Of a stretch of DNA of 64,000 nt, positions 25,695 through 34,120 are shown in pieces. This stretch comes from Paenibacillus tepidiphilus. GTDB lineage: Bacteria > Bacillota > Bacilli > Paenibacillales > Paenibacillaceae. A model generated the notes under the pieces. That model saw only the letters and a program-made list of their open reading frames with translations, ran no database searches and was not told where the DNA came from. The DNA lies in NCBI RefSeq assembly GCF_008635795.1, contig NZ_VWRQ01000011.1, forward strand, positions 124,001 through 188,000. Reading direction: 5' to 3'. The number at the start of each line of letters is the position of its first letter. Positions within the stretch are counted from its first letter, which is position 1. A program made the translations under genes and the position numbers.

Positions 25695-26506
25695 GCGCTC
25701 GGGGAGAGGCCGTTAAGCTGCTTGAACATTTTGCTGAAATGATATTCCTCGTAAAAGCCGCACAGCTTGGCAATTTCCTTCACCGGATAATCCGTATAGA
25801 CGAGATAGCCGCAGGCGTGCTGGTTACGGATGTGCATATGATACTCCTTGGGTCCCATGCCGGTATATTTCAGGAACAGCTTTCGTAGGTATGAAGCGGA
25901 AATGCTGTGCTCCTCGGCTAGCTGTTCGATGCGGAGGTTCTCTTTGGCGTTGTTCTCCAGCTGTCTCTTGATTCCCTCGAAGGCAGCGAAGGCACCGGAT
26001 TCCATCAGGCTCCAATCCGCCTGTGTGGTCTGATGAAGCTTGTGCAGCAGAAGCTGCAGCTTGGCCTTCGAGACGGCCGTCCCGGCAGGGAGCGCCGGTG
26101 ACCATTCATGGTGGAATTCCCGGAACAACCGGCTTAATTCCTCTACCTGTTCTTCATTGAACTGGCTGATGAAAGGAAGCATCAGCTTCCCGACAGGCTT
26201 CACTTCTTTCCACACTGCATCGTATACCAGCTCCGCACAGTCGAACAGCAGCATGGTAATCCGCAGCGGTGCGCTGGTCTCCGAGCGCATCGACATTTTC
26301 AGGCCGGGCTTTAAATAAACAAGCATTCCGGTCTGCACACGGTGTTCCGTATTCGTCAGGAAGGTCCCCTCTCCCTCATGTATCCAGTACAGGCTGTGCA
26401 CATTTACCAGATTGCGGATGTCCTCCCAGCCGGGATAGGTGACCTTGTCAAAGGCAAAATGGATGTGCACGATAAGGTCGTTCAGGTTGTATCCAAGCTC
26501 CTGCAC
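25664..26506 (-). CDS. AraC family transcriptional regulator
   Basis: About 280 residues. A sensor domain (about 10-140) is followed by an AraC DNA-binding domain (about 180-280). Its two helix-turn-helix motifs contain Ile-Glu-Gln-Leu-Ala-Glu-Glu-His-Ser-Ile-Ser-Ala-Ser-Tyr-Leu and Glu-Ile-Ala-Lys-Leu-Cys-Gly-Phe-Tyr-Glu-Glu-Tyr-His-Phe-Ser, and the end is Gly-Leu-Ser-Pro-Ser-Ala-Tyr-Arg. It is divergent from the beta-glucuronidase gene, its likely target. GGAGG stands 7 nt before the GTG at 26506 and only 1 nt before the ATG at 26512, so I prefer the GTG. Confidence 0.87.
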   Translation of the reverse strand: MQELGYNLNDLIVHIHFAFDKVTYPGWEDIRNLVNVHSLYWIHEGEGTFLTNTEHRVQTGMLVYLKPGLKMSMRSETSAPLRITMLLFDCAELVYDAVWKEVKPVGKLMLPFISQFNEEQVEELSRLFREFHHEWSPALPAGTAVSKAKLQLLLHKLHQTTQADWSLMESGAFAAFEGIKRQLENNAKENLRIEQLAEEHSISASYLRKLFLKYTGMGPKEYHMHIRNQHACGYLVYTDYPVKEIAKLCGFYEEYHFSKMFKQLNGLSPSAYRCSRRKNE

Positions 26507-26588
26507 GATCATTCCTCCTTGCTGTAGATAAGCGCGATTTATACAAGTGCTTCGTGTTTTTTTCTATTCAATACCTGAACTGTACATG

Positions 26589-26621
26589 ATACGATCCGTA
26601 TGATCAAGAAATCTTTATAAT
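26589..26621 (+). promoter_or_regulatory. Activator-type promoter for the beta-glucuronidase gene
   Basis: A perfect TATAAT (26616-26621) has no recognisable -35 box. Instead a palindrome ATACG-ATC-CGTAT (26589-26601) covers the -35 position. This is what an AraC-activated promoter looks like; the divergent AraC protein is the candidate regulator. Confidence 0.45.
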
Positions 26622-26657
26622 ACTGGTAAAGGGCAGCTATAACGAGGAGGAGCGCAA

Positions 26658-28367
26658 TTGATCAGAACCTTTCGCGAACATCAGCTCCGCAGAACAGAGC
26701 TTTTGGACGGTCCGTGGGATTTTGCCAAAGATCCGGAGAATGTGGGCATACAAGAGAAATGGTATGAGCGATTTCCACAAGACACACAATCTCTCTATGT
26801 TCCTTCCTGCTGGAATAATGAGCTCGGTTTGTACGACTATGAAGGCGTCGGCTGGTGCCGGACCAAGCTGCAATTGGACCACACCCGGCATGTCCGGCTG
26901 ATCCTGCATGCTGTGCTTGGCCACGCCGATGTATATCTGGACGGGAAGCATCTGGGGTATCACTATGGCGGGTATACGCCTATTGAATTTATTATCCCTT
27001 CCCTTGCTGCAGGAGAGCATGAGCTTATAGTAAGGACCGATAGCACCCTGGACCGGCTGACGATTCCGACGGAAAATGTGGATTGGTTTCATTATGGCGG
27101 CATTATCCGTTCCGTCGAGCTGCAGTATTTGCCGGAGCTGTTCATCCAGCAGTTCAAGATCGGGTATGAACTCAGCGGCACCGATGCCAACGTAAGTGTA
27201 CAGGTGCAAATCCGTTCGCTTGCCCAGGCACAGCAGACGACCCGGCTGACGCTGATCGAAGGCGGACAAGAGCTCCAGTCGGAGCAAATTGTTGTGGAAG
27301 CAGGGGGAACCGTCACTTATACGGCTGACCTTCAGTGGACTGGAGTGCGTCTGTGGAATGTTGGGCAGCCCGAATTATATACGGTTCAGGCGCGGATCGA
27401 CGAAGATGACCAAATTGAGCGGGTCGGCTTCCGGCGGATTGAAACGAAGGACCAGCGGATTCTGATCAACGGGCAGCCGGTATATCTCAAGGGCGTTAAC
27501 CGGCATGAGGAGCATCCCGAATGGGGCTTCGCTTTCCCGCCAAAGCTGATGCACAAGGAACTGGACATCATTCTGGAGCTGGGCTGCAATTCGGTCCGCG
27601 GCTCACATTATCCGCAAAGCCCGTATTGGCTGGACCTGCTCGATGAACACGGGATCGTATTCTGGAGTGAAATCCCGATCTGGGGGGCTTTACTGCCGAA
27701 TGATACCGTAAGTGAACCGCTGTTCCAGGAGCGGGCGCTGACCATGATCCGCGAAATGATTGGCCTGCATATTCATCATCCGTCCGTGGTCTTCTGGTCG
27801 GTACATAATGAGATCGACACCCGTACCCCGGAGGCTTATGCCCTGACGGAACGACTGATTCAGGCGGTGAAGGAGCAGGACACCTCCAGACTGGTAACCT
27901 ATGCCACCATGCATCCGCTGGAAGACATCCTGTTGCCTCTCTTCGACGTTATCGGGATTAATAAGTATTTCGGCTGGTATGAAGGAGAAGTCGGGGGCTT
28001 CAAGGCTATGCTGGAGCAGTTCCATGAGCGTGCCCGGCAATTGGGAGCAGGAGATAAAGCTGTGCTAATGACCGAGTTCGGCGGGGCCGGATTGTTCGGG
28101 GACGTGGGCTGGGAGCCCAGATTGTTCAGCGAGGATTACCAGGCGCAGATTGTAGCGGAGGCGCTGGACATCTTCAGGAGCGATCCGAAGATCGGAGGTA
28201 CCTTCATCTGGCAGTTCGCCGATATCCGCGGCGATCTGAAGAGCAGCAGCCGCCACTTCCGTGACCGGGCCCGCGGGTTCAATAACAAGGGTCTTGTCAA
28301 CGAGTACCGCAAGCCCAAGCAGTCGTTCCGGGAAGTGCGGCGGATCTACCGGTCCTGGAGCGAATGA
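26658..28367 (+). CDS. uidA: Glycoside hydrolase family 2 beta-glucuronidase
   Basis: 569 residues. Jelly roll (about 10-165), Ig-like domain (about 165-265) and TIM barrel. The acid/base Glu lies in Trp-Ser-Val-His-Asn-Glu-Ile and the nucleophile in Leu-Met-Thr-Glu-Phe-Gly. Two features mark it as a glucuronidase rather than a galactosidase: Asn-Lys-Tyr-Phe-Gly-Trp-Tyr before the nucleophile, and Phe-Asn-Asn-Lys-Gly near residue 549, the Asn-x-Lys motif that binds the uronate carboxylate. It would release glucuronic acid from plant or host glycans. The start is TTG with GGAGGAG 5-6 nt upstream. Confidence 0.88.
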   Translation: MIRTFREHQLRRTELLDGPWDFAKDPENVGIQEKWYERFPQDTQSLYVPSCWNNELGLYDYEGVGWCRTKLQLDHTRHVRLILHAVLGHADVYLDGKHLGYHYGGYTPIEFIIPSLAAGEHELIVRTDSTLDRLTIPTENVDWFHYGGIIRSVELQYLPELFIQQFKIGYELSGTDANVSVQVQIRSLAQAQQTTRLTLIEGGQELQSEQIVVEAGGTVTYTADLQWTGVRLWNVGQPELYTVQARIDEDDQIERVGFRRIETKDQRILINGQPVYLKGVNRHEEHPEWGFAFPPKLMHKELDIILELGCNSVRGSHYPQSPYWLDLLDEHGIVFWSEIPIWGALLPNDTVSEPLFQERALTMIREMIGLHIHHPSVVFWSVHNEIDTRTPEAYALTERLIQAVKEQDTSRLVTYATMHPLEDILLPLFDVIGINKYFGWYEGEVGGFKAMLEQFHERARQLGAGDKAVLMTEFGGAGLFGDVGWEPRLFSEDYQAQIVAEALDIFRSDPKIGGTFIWQFADIRGDLKSSSRHFRDRARGFNNKGLVNEYRKPKQSFREVRRIYRSWSE

Positions 28368-28427
28368 GCTTCTTGCCCCGGTTAGCATAGAAGCTATGGT
28401 TAACGCGCCGGAAGCTTGACCATGAAG

Positions 28428-28473
28428 CTGCCCCTAAAGCCATGCGTATGAAATGGCTGCCAGGGGCAGTTTT
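28428..28473 (+). terminator. Terminator after the beta-glucuronidase gene
   Basis: CTGCCCCT (28428-28435) pairs with AGGGGCAG (28462-28469). An inner AGCCAT/ATGGCT pairing extends the stem, and TTTT follows. It lies 60 bp past the stop. Confidence 0.8.
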
Positions 28474-28639
28474 ATTGAATTATCTGAGTTTTGGTTGCCG
28501 TTAGGTCGTTAGATCTGATCGTTCCGCTCGGCCTGTTCAGTCCGTTTGTCCTACGACCTGTTCAGTCTATCCAGTCCATTCAGTCCGTTTACTTTCCAGT
28601 CCATGCCCTGCTCAACTCCCCGCAGTCATGTCTTATCTA

Positions 28640-29974
28640 CTAGCGCACCCTGAAGTTCTCCAGCTTAAGCCGTCCAACATTACTGATTTCCACACTCTTA
28701 TTGATGGCCTGCACATCAATATTATTCAGCACGATACTCTCGACATCGCTGCAAATGAGCGCATTCTCAGCGCGCAAGCGAATATTATGAAGCTCGATAT
28801 CGCTGAGGCGCTGCTCGGGCAAGCCTTTGATTTCCACAGCAATCCGCGCACCCTCGCCAGAAATATCCTGAATGTGGATTTGCCTGAAAATAGAAGGCGC
28901 ATCCGTCTTGGGTACGACTGTGCTGTAACCATAATACATATTGATTTGCACGGCCTCTTCCCTTACCTCGTTGATCTCGATTTGCTCGAACCGGATATTC
29001 TCCACAAAGCCCCCGCGGCCGCGCATGGATTTAAGCCGGATGCCGCGGTCTCCGCCGCTGATTGTGCAGTGGTGGGCATACACATTCCGGACGCCTCCCG
29101 ACATGCCGCTGCCGATAACCAGTCCGCCATGCCCTTCCTTCATTGTACAATTCCGGATGACAATGTTCTCGCATGGCTTATTGACCCGCCAGCCGTCTTC
29201 ATTCATGCCGGAATTGATCGCGATGCAATCATCGCCTGTCTCGAAGCTGGAGTCCTCTATCAGCACATTGCGGCAGGAATCCGGATTCAGACCGTCCGTA
29301 TTGGGGCCGCAGCTTACGACCTTCACCCGCCGGATAATGACATTCTCGCAGTAGACCGGATGAATCGTCCACTGGGGGCCATTATGGATGGAGAGTCCTT
29401 CAATCCACACATTTCTGCAGTGAACCGGCTGGATAAAAGACGGCCGCAGCGCATCCTGCTCGGTACCGAATATCCGCTGTTCCACGGGAATCCTCTCGCT
29501 TTCGGCATAGCACAGCTTGTCTGCCGCCGTCTGCTGCAGCTGCTTCCAGTGCCACCATGCCTCGCCGTTTCCGTTCAGCGTCCCTTCGCCGGTTACGGCT
29601 ATATTCTCGCAATCTCTGGCATAGATCAGCGGGGAATAATTGTAGCACTCCATCCCCTCCCAGCGAGTGAACACCGGCGGCAGATAGTCGGCAGGCGCAT
29701 CACTGAAATGAATTACAGCCCCCTTTTCAACCGCTAGATGAATGCTGTTTCTCAGGTGGATGGGTCCTGATCTCCATTCTCCCGCAGACACGATGACCGT
29801 TCCGCCCCCCTGTCCGGAGCAGGCATCGACCGCTCTTTGAATCGCGCCTGAATCGGATTCCCGCCCAGGGCCAGCGGGCCGGAAGGCCTCTGCGCGCAAG
29901 ATTAGATCCGGGAATTGCGGGGCAGCAATTTCCTCCATATCAAACGCTGTACCGTAAAAATGCTTGTCGCTCAT
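28640..29974 (-). CDS. Glycoside hydrolase family 28 (polygalacturonase/rhamnogalacturonan hydrolase)
   Basis: 444 residues of right-handed parallel beta-helix with no signal peptide. The GH28 catalytic motifs are present in order: Asn-Thr-Asp-Gly-Leu-Asn, Gly-Asp-Asp-Cys-Ile-Ala-Ile, Gly-His-Gly-Gly-Leu-Val-Ile-Gly-Ser, and Arg-Leu-Lys-Ser in place of Arg-Ile-Lys. Lack of a secretion signal suggests an exo-acting enzyme on imported pectic oligosaccharides. The neighbouring beta-glucuronidase and the GH95 and GH43 enzymes fit a rhamnogalacturonan theme. It is monocistronic and convergent with the beta-glucuronidase gene. Confidence 0.9.
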   Translation of the reverse strand: MSDKHFYGTAFDMEEIAAPQFPDLILRAEAFRPAGPGRESDSGAIQRAVDACSGQGGGTVIVSAGEWRSGPIHLRNSIHLAVEKGAVIHFSDAPADYLPPVFTRWEGMECYNYSPLIYARDCENIAVTGEGTLNGNGEAWWHWKQLQQTAADKLCYAESERIPVEQRIFGTEQDALRPSFIQPVHCRNVWIEGLSIHNGPQWTIHPVYCENVIIRRVKVVSCGPNTDGLNPDSCRNVLIEDSSFETGDDCIAINSGMNEDGWRVNKPCENIVIRNCTMKEGHGGLVIGSGMSGGVRNVYAHHCTISGGDRGIRLKSMRGRGGFVENIRFEQIEINEVREEAVQINMYYGYSTVVPKTDAPSIFRQIHIQDISGEGARIAVEIKGLPEQRLSDIELHNIRLRAENALICSDVESIVLNNIDVQAINKSVEISNVGRLKLENFRVR

Positions 29975-30083
29975 CTATTGGGTTCTCCCTTCCTTCTTTA
30001 CATTAATAGGAATCATATCATCCCCTCCGGTGGCGGTGAATGGAGAAAAAGCCCCTGCGCTTGTAAGATTCGAGCCTGCATCA

Positions 30084-30116
30084 CAAAAACAGTGATTCCC
30101 TGCCGGGAACCACTGT
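30084..30116 (-). terminator. Terminator after the methyltransferase gene
   Basis: Minus-strand stem ACAGTGGTTCCC with GGGAATCACTGT (30089-30116), then TTTTT. It lies about 20 bp past the stop. Confidence 0.85.
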
Positions 30117-30137
30117 CTCGAACGATATGTCTGGCAA

Positions 30138-31031
30138 TTAAAGCTCTCGGGTATACATATTCTGGTCCTGCAGCCGGATCAGCACCTTGCCGAATCGTCC
30201 GCCCTGCGAGATCTCTACCTGCCCTGACGGATAGGTCCGCTCCAGATAATCGGCAGCGATTTGCCGGCTTCGCTCGTCTGCAGGCAATCCATATAAATGG
30301 AACAAATGCATGGCTTCCTCCAGCGCGGCTTCACGGGTAAGCGTCGACGTCTTCATTTCTCGGGTAACAATCGACTCAAACGCATAACCCTTCAGCAGCA
30401 GCAGCTGCAGCAGATAAGCATACTCCATCTGCTCGCTGTCCATTGCCCGGTCCGTAACCAGCGGCCATAGCTCCTGCACGAGGCTGTGCTCGCGTGGACC
30501 TACGGACATGCTGATATAGCAGAATTTCCGCGCACAGCCCAGCACCCTTTCCACACTCTCCCAGTCCTCGATGACCGGACACATCGACACAAAGACGAGA
30601 TCAAAGGCCTGGTCCCAGCCCTCTGCCTGAATGTCGATGTCTTCGAAAGGCCGGGCAACGAGGCTGACGCTTCCGTGTGTAATCTTTGCTGCGTTGTGCT
30701 GCAGCAATTCGGCCAAAGGCAGACTGGGCTCTACAGAGGTTACACAGGCCCCTCTTTCGGCGAACGGCACGCTGAAGCCCCCCGATGCAGCACCGATATC
30801 CAGTACAGCTTGACCCTCAAAAGCAACCCCCTGCCCTTCCAGCCAATTCATAATCCGTTTGGCCCGTTGGCGGCCTTCTTCATTCCACACCTGCTCGTTG
30901 AACGTTTTGGCTTTACTGTCGAATGTATGAGCGGGGTCCATGCCGGCTTTTTTCATCCGGGCTACGGCCGTAAGCGGGTCTTCGCGCCAAGCCTTTGTCC
31001 ACACTTGTTCATCCAGTACTATTTCTTTCAT
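30138..31031 (-). CDS. Class I SAM-dependent methyltransferase
   Basis: 297 residues. Motif I Val-Leu-Asp-Ile-Gly-Ala-Ala-Ser-Gly-Gly-Phe (about 75-85), an acidic partner in Ser-Val-Glu-Pro-Ser, and Phe-Val-Ser-Met-Cys-Pro at the position of motif IV. Four Trp residues in the first 70 residues suggest an N-terminal lid. The substrate is unknown; the overall plan resembles small-molecule methyltransferases. It lies 69 bp downstream of the Rrf2 regulator on the same strand and shares TCTACGATA with the Rrf2 upstream region, so it may belong to that regulon. AGGAGG precedes the ATG. Confidence 0.82.
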   Translation of the reverse strand: MKEIVLDEQVWTKAWREDPLTAVARMKKAGMDPAHTFDSKAKTFNEQVWNEEGRQRAKRIMNWLEGQGVAFEGQAVLDIGAASGGFSVPFAERGACVTSVEPSLPLAELLQHNAAKITHGSVSLVARPFEDIDIQAEGWDQAFDLVFVSMCPVIEDWESVERVLGCARKFCYISMSVGPREHSLVQELWPLVTDRAMDSEQMEYAYLLQLLLLKGYAFESIVTREMKTSTLTREAALEEAMHLFHLYGLPADERSRQIAADYLERTYPSGQVEISQGGRFGKVLIRLQDQNMYTREL

Positions 31032-31100
31032 AGTGAGCCTCCTATCAGAGTTATCGTAGATTCTAGATATCCGTAATTCGGATGAAATAAAAGCTGTTCT

Positions 31101-31502
31101 TTACAGAACAACCGGCATTTGCTTGGCCAGCTCAGACAGCTTTTGATTTCGCAGATGCTCCTCCATCTTCATCTCCGCAGAGACCATTACCTGCTGGATC
31201 AGGCACTCCGGACCATGGTTCATCTCGCATTCAAATAAGGATGCTGTGCCTTCAATGGCATGAATGACATCAAGAAAAGATATTTCTTCGAAATTCCGCT
31301 TCAAACGGTAGCCGCCATTGGCTCCTGAAGTCGATTCAATCATTCCCGCCTTGACCAGCTTGGTCAGGATTTTGGATAGATAAGTAGTGGAAACCTGCTG
31401 CCGCTCCGCCAGCTGCTGTACGCCGATCAATTTATGCTGCGGGGATGCGGCGAGAAAGAGCATGGTGTGCAGAGCATAGTTCGTCGCTTTGGAAAATTTC
31501 AT
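31101..31502 (-). CDS. Rrf2 family transcriptional regulator
   Basis: 133 residues, normal for the family. The winged helix-turn-helix comprises Gly-Val-Gln-Gln-Leu-Ala-Glu-Arg-Gln-Gln-Val-Ser and Tyr-Leu-Ser-Lys-Ile-Leu (about 27-51), then Gly-Ala-Asn-Gly-Gly-Tyr-Arg-Leu as the wing. A Cys pair (Phe-Glu-Cys-Glu-Met-Asn-His-Gly-Pro-Glu-Cys) lies where NsrR and IscR carry iron-sulfur ligands. The usual third Cys is not obvious, so cofactor binding is uncertain. It is 28 bp downstream of a DHA2-type exporter gene and probably regulates itself and its neighbours through the palindrome at 31525-31541. Confidence 0.88.
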   Translation of the reverse strand: MKFSKATNYALHTMLFLAASPQHKLIGVQQLAERQQVSTTYLSKILTKLVKAGMIESTSGANGGYRLKRNFEEISFLDVIHAIEGTASLFECEMNHGPECLIQQVMVSAEMKMEEHLRNQKLSELAKQMPVVL

Positions 31503-31524
31503 CGCGCGCTGTTCACCTCTATCG

Positions 31525-31541
31525 TAGACTTTATTTGTCTA
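31525..31541 (-). promoter_or_regulatory. Candidate Rrf2 operator
   Basis: Inverted repeat TAGAC-N7-GTCTA immediately upstream of the Rrf2 gene, overlapping the last codons of the exporter gene. It is 23 bp from the Rrf2 start, as expected for an autoregulatory site. Confidence 0.4.
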
Positions 31542-32943
31542 TAATAACTTTAATAGAACGTGAAGTCAAATGTCCCTCTCTGAGCGGAATGAATAAGGAA
31601 AGGATGAACCCCAGAACTGCGAGCACCGCCAAAATTATGAATGCAGCATAGATCCCCTTATGCATACCGGCAGTATAAGATACAGCGCTATAGTCGGCTT
31701 GTAAGGTTACCAAGGTAACGAGCAGTGCACCGCCCATCGACATAGACATCGTGCGGGTGACCGTCGTCATCGGCGAAGCGTAATTCGCTATTGGACGCGG
31801 CAGACTGGTCATTGCCAGAGCGGTGAGCGGTGTCATCATGCAACCGATGCCGGTCATCAGCAGGGCGAACAGCAGCATTAGCACTCCGTATGAGGCCTGG
31901 GCCGATACACCCGCCGTGAACGCGGCCATGACCAGAGCGATCCATGTAAAGCCGCTGCGCAGCAGGTTCCGGCCGCCGAAACGGTCGTATATTCTTCCCG
32001 ATACAACCCCCGACACTCCCATCAGCAGTGCGCCGGGCAGCAGGAGCAGGCCCGATTGCCGCGGCAGCATGCCCCTGACATTCTGGGCATAAAGGGGAAG
32101 CAGCAGTTCTACCCCGGACATCACGATGAACATCAGCACACTGATGAGCGTGGCATAGGTGAATTGCGGGTAACGGAATACGTTGAAGTCCAGCAGCGGC
32201 ACATTCATATTAAATTGACGCTTTACGAACAGCAGAATCATTGTACAGCCGAGGAGCAGAATGGAACCGCTAAGCAGTGCACTGCTTCCCTGCTCTCCCA
32301 GAATGCTGAATCCGTATAGCAAGCTGCCAAAGCCTATGCTCGAATAGAGAATAGAGGGCTTGTCCAGAATCGCCGGGCGGGTCTCCCCTACGTTCACCAG
32401 AAAAAAATAACCAACAGCCAAGTTTCCCAGCGCAACCGGTGCAACTACATAGAACAGGAGCCGCCAGGAATGTTCTTGAATCACGAAGCCCGAAATGGTC
32501 GGTCCGAGTGCCGGAGCAAGACCGACGATGAGGCTGGCGAGCCCCATTGCTGCGCCCAGCTTTTCCTTCGGAAACACCTGAATAATTGTGTTCAAGAAGA
32601 GTGGTACCAGTAATCCGGTGCCAACGCCTTGCAGAATTCGCCCGCAGAGTATCCATTCAAAGCCATAGGAGAATCCGGCAAGCAGTGTGCCGGAAGTGAA
32701 TGCACCCACCGAAACGAAAAATAACGTTCGTGTAGAATATTTTCCGATCAAGAAGCCCGTTACAGGCATTACAATTCCGGAGGCAAGAAGATAGGCGGTG
32801 ATCAGCCATTGCGCCCGGTTGGCCGGGATGCCGAGCTCTTCCATCATTTGCGGCAGGGCTGTATTCAGCATGGTCTGCATCAGCTGCGCCAGGAAGTTGG
32901 CGACGACAAGCGACGCAACGATAAGTACATTTCTTTTTTTCAC
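31531..32943 (-). CDS. DHA2 family drug efflux transporter (MFS, 14 membrane segments)
   Basis: About 470 residues with 14 predicted membrane helices. DHA2/EmrB-type features: Met-Leu-Asn-Thr-Ala-Leu-Pro-Gln-Met in the first helix, Gly-Phe-Leu-Ile-Gly-Lys-Tyr-Ser-Thr-Arg as motif A, and Gly-Leu-Ala-Pro-Ala-Leu-Gly-Pro-Thr-Ile-Ser-Gly as the antiporter motif C. It would export drugs or other hydrophobic compounds with protons. I chose the GTG at 32943 (GGAGG 8 nt upstream) over the GTG at 32958, which precedes that site. It is followed after 28 bp by the Rrf2 regulator gene, probably in one transcript. Confidence 0.9.
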   Translation of the reverse strand: MKKRNVLIVASLVVANFLAQLMQTMLNTALPQMMEELGIPANRAQWLITAYLLASGIVMPVTGFLIGKYSTRTLFFVSVGAFTSGTLLAGFSYGFEWILCGRILQGVGTGLLVPLFLNTIIQVFPKEKLGAAMGLASLIVGLAPALGPTISGFVIQEHSWRLLFYVVAPVALGNLAVGYFFLVNVGETRPAILDKPSILYSSIGFGSLLYGFSILGEQGSSALLSGSILLLGCTMILLFVKRQFNMNVPLLDFNVFRYPQFTYATLISVLMFIVMSGVELLLPLYAQNVRGMLPRQSGLLLLPGALLMGVSGVVSGRIYDRFGGRNLLRSGFTWIALVMAAFTAGVSAQASYGVLMLLFALLMTGIGCMMTPLTALAMTSLPRPIANYASPMTTVTRTMSMSMGGALLVTLVTLQADYSAVSYTAGMHKGIYAAFIILAVLAVLGFILSLFIPLREGHLTSRSIKVIIDK

Positions 32944-33022
32944 AATATGTTCCTCCACATTCCGTGATAATAGGGGCTTGTCTACTCCTTTCCTAAATTT
33001 ATATTACGGATAATACGAGTCT

Positions 33023-33051
33023 ATGATATCCATAAAGAAGGCGGCTGTCAA
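33023..33051 (-). promoter_or_regulatory. Sigma-A promoter of the DHA2 exporter gene
   Basis: Consensus TTGACA (33046-33051), a 17-bp spacer and TATCAT (33023-33028) on the minus strand. Transcription would start about 70 bp before the GTG. It overlaps the upstream region of the divergent TPR-SUKH gene. Confidence 0.6.
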
Positions 33052-33096
33052 TTTATACATTGAATTCGATATACTATATTGTGAGAGGAGGCAACT

Positions 33097-34047
33097 ATGA
33101 ATTATACCCTTAGTGAACAATTGAAGGTTTGGCATGAAGAAGACGAGCATCAGGCAATTGTGGATGCCTTGCTGGCGGTTCCAGCCGATCAACGGGACTA
33201 TGAGTGGGCCGGTCTGCTGGCCAGAGCTTACAATAATCTCGGACAGTATGAAGAAGCGTTTAGTCAGTTGGAGCGTGTAGCTGAAGCTGGGGCGCAAGAT
33301 CCGTTATGGCATTACCGGGCAGGCTACTCTCTGTATTACTTAAAACGATATGAGGATGCGGTTCAAGCGTTGCAGACTTCCAGACGCCTGGCTTCCGGCG
33401 ATCCGGATTTGGAAGAGTCATTGAAGTGGATTCTGCAAAAAGCGGAGAAGCAGCTTAAGAACGGACAACGGCTCGCCTCAAAACAAGAGGAAGCTTCCAA
33501 GCATGGCGGACAGCCGGCAGCGGTGCCGTTTACGGATATGCCGCTTGCGGATTTCTGGGAGGACAGCGAATACGCCGGGAAAGCCTATCATTCCCCGCCT
33601 TTTGACGAGGAATTACTCGCTTCTGTTGAAGAAGAGCTCGGATATAAGCTGCCGGCGTCGTATGTCGCACTCATGCGGCAACGTAATGGCGGAGTGCCCA
33701 GGAATACCTGCTTTCCTACTGAAGATTCAACCTCATGGGCCGAAGATCATATCGCGATTATGGGCATCCTTGGCATTGGGCGGGAAAAGAGCTATTCGCT
33801 GTGCGGCGGCCTGGGCAGCCCGTTCATGATAGAGGAATGGGGTTATCCGGACATTGGCGTCGTGATCTGTGATTGTCCTTCTGCGGGTCATGATCTTGTC
33901 ATGCTGGACTACCGGGCCTGCGGCAGGGACGGCGAGCCTGCTGTCATTCACGTCGATCAGGAAAGCGACTATGAAATCACCTTTCTGGCAGATGATTTCG
34001 AGGCGTTCATCCGGGGCTTGGTCAGTGAAGAGGAATTTGATTATTAA
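33097..34047 (+). CDS. TPR plus SUKH (SMI1/KNR4) domain protein
   Basis: 316 residues. The N-terminal half has tetratricopeptide-like helices (about 30-120, with Leu-Ala-Arg-Ala-Tyr-Asn-Asn-Leu-Gly-Gln-Tyr-Glu-Glu-Ala and Tyr-Leu-Lys-Arg-Tyr-Glu-Asp-Ala). The C-terminal SUKH domain (about 165-310) has Leu-Gly-Tyr-Lys-Leu-Pro-Ala-Ser-Tyr, Arg-Asn-Gly-Gly, and Ile-Gly-Val-Val-Ile-Cys-Asp-Cys-Pro-Ser-Ala-Gly-His-Asp. SUKH proteins are often immunity proteins of polymorphic toxins, but others are housekeeping adaptors. No toxin gene is next to it. AGGAGG precedes the ATG, and the gene is monocistronic. Confidence 0.87.
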   Translation: MNYTLSEQLKVWHEEDEHQAIVDALLAVPADQRDYEWAGLLARAYNNLGQYEEAFSQLERVAEAGAQDPLWHYRAGYSLYYLKRYEDAVQALQTSRRLASGDPDLEESLKWILQKAEKQLKNGQRLASKQEEASKHGGQPAAVPFTDMPLADFWEDSEYAGKAYHSPPFDEELLASVEEELGYKLPASYVALMRQRNGGVPRNTCFPTEDSTSWAEDHIAIMGILGIGREKSYSLCGGLGSPFMIEEWGYPDIGVVICDCPSAGHDLVMLDYRACGRDGEPAVIHVDQESDYEITFLADDFEAFIRGLVSEEEFDY

Positions 34048-34051
34048 GCCA

Positions 34052-34108
34052 AAATCGCCCGTTCCGGTAACGGCAATACTACCAGGCCATTTACCGAACG
34101 GGCGATTT
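34052..34108 (+). terminator. Long hairpin between the TPR-SUKH and SASP genes (bidirectional)
   Basis: AAATCGCCCGTTCCGGTAA (34052-34070) pairs almost fully with TTTACCGAACGGGCGATTT (34090-34108) around a 20-nt loop. It lies between convergent genes and could serve both. Confidence 0.7.
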
Positions 34109-34120
34109 GATTAGAGCGTA

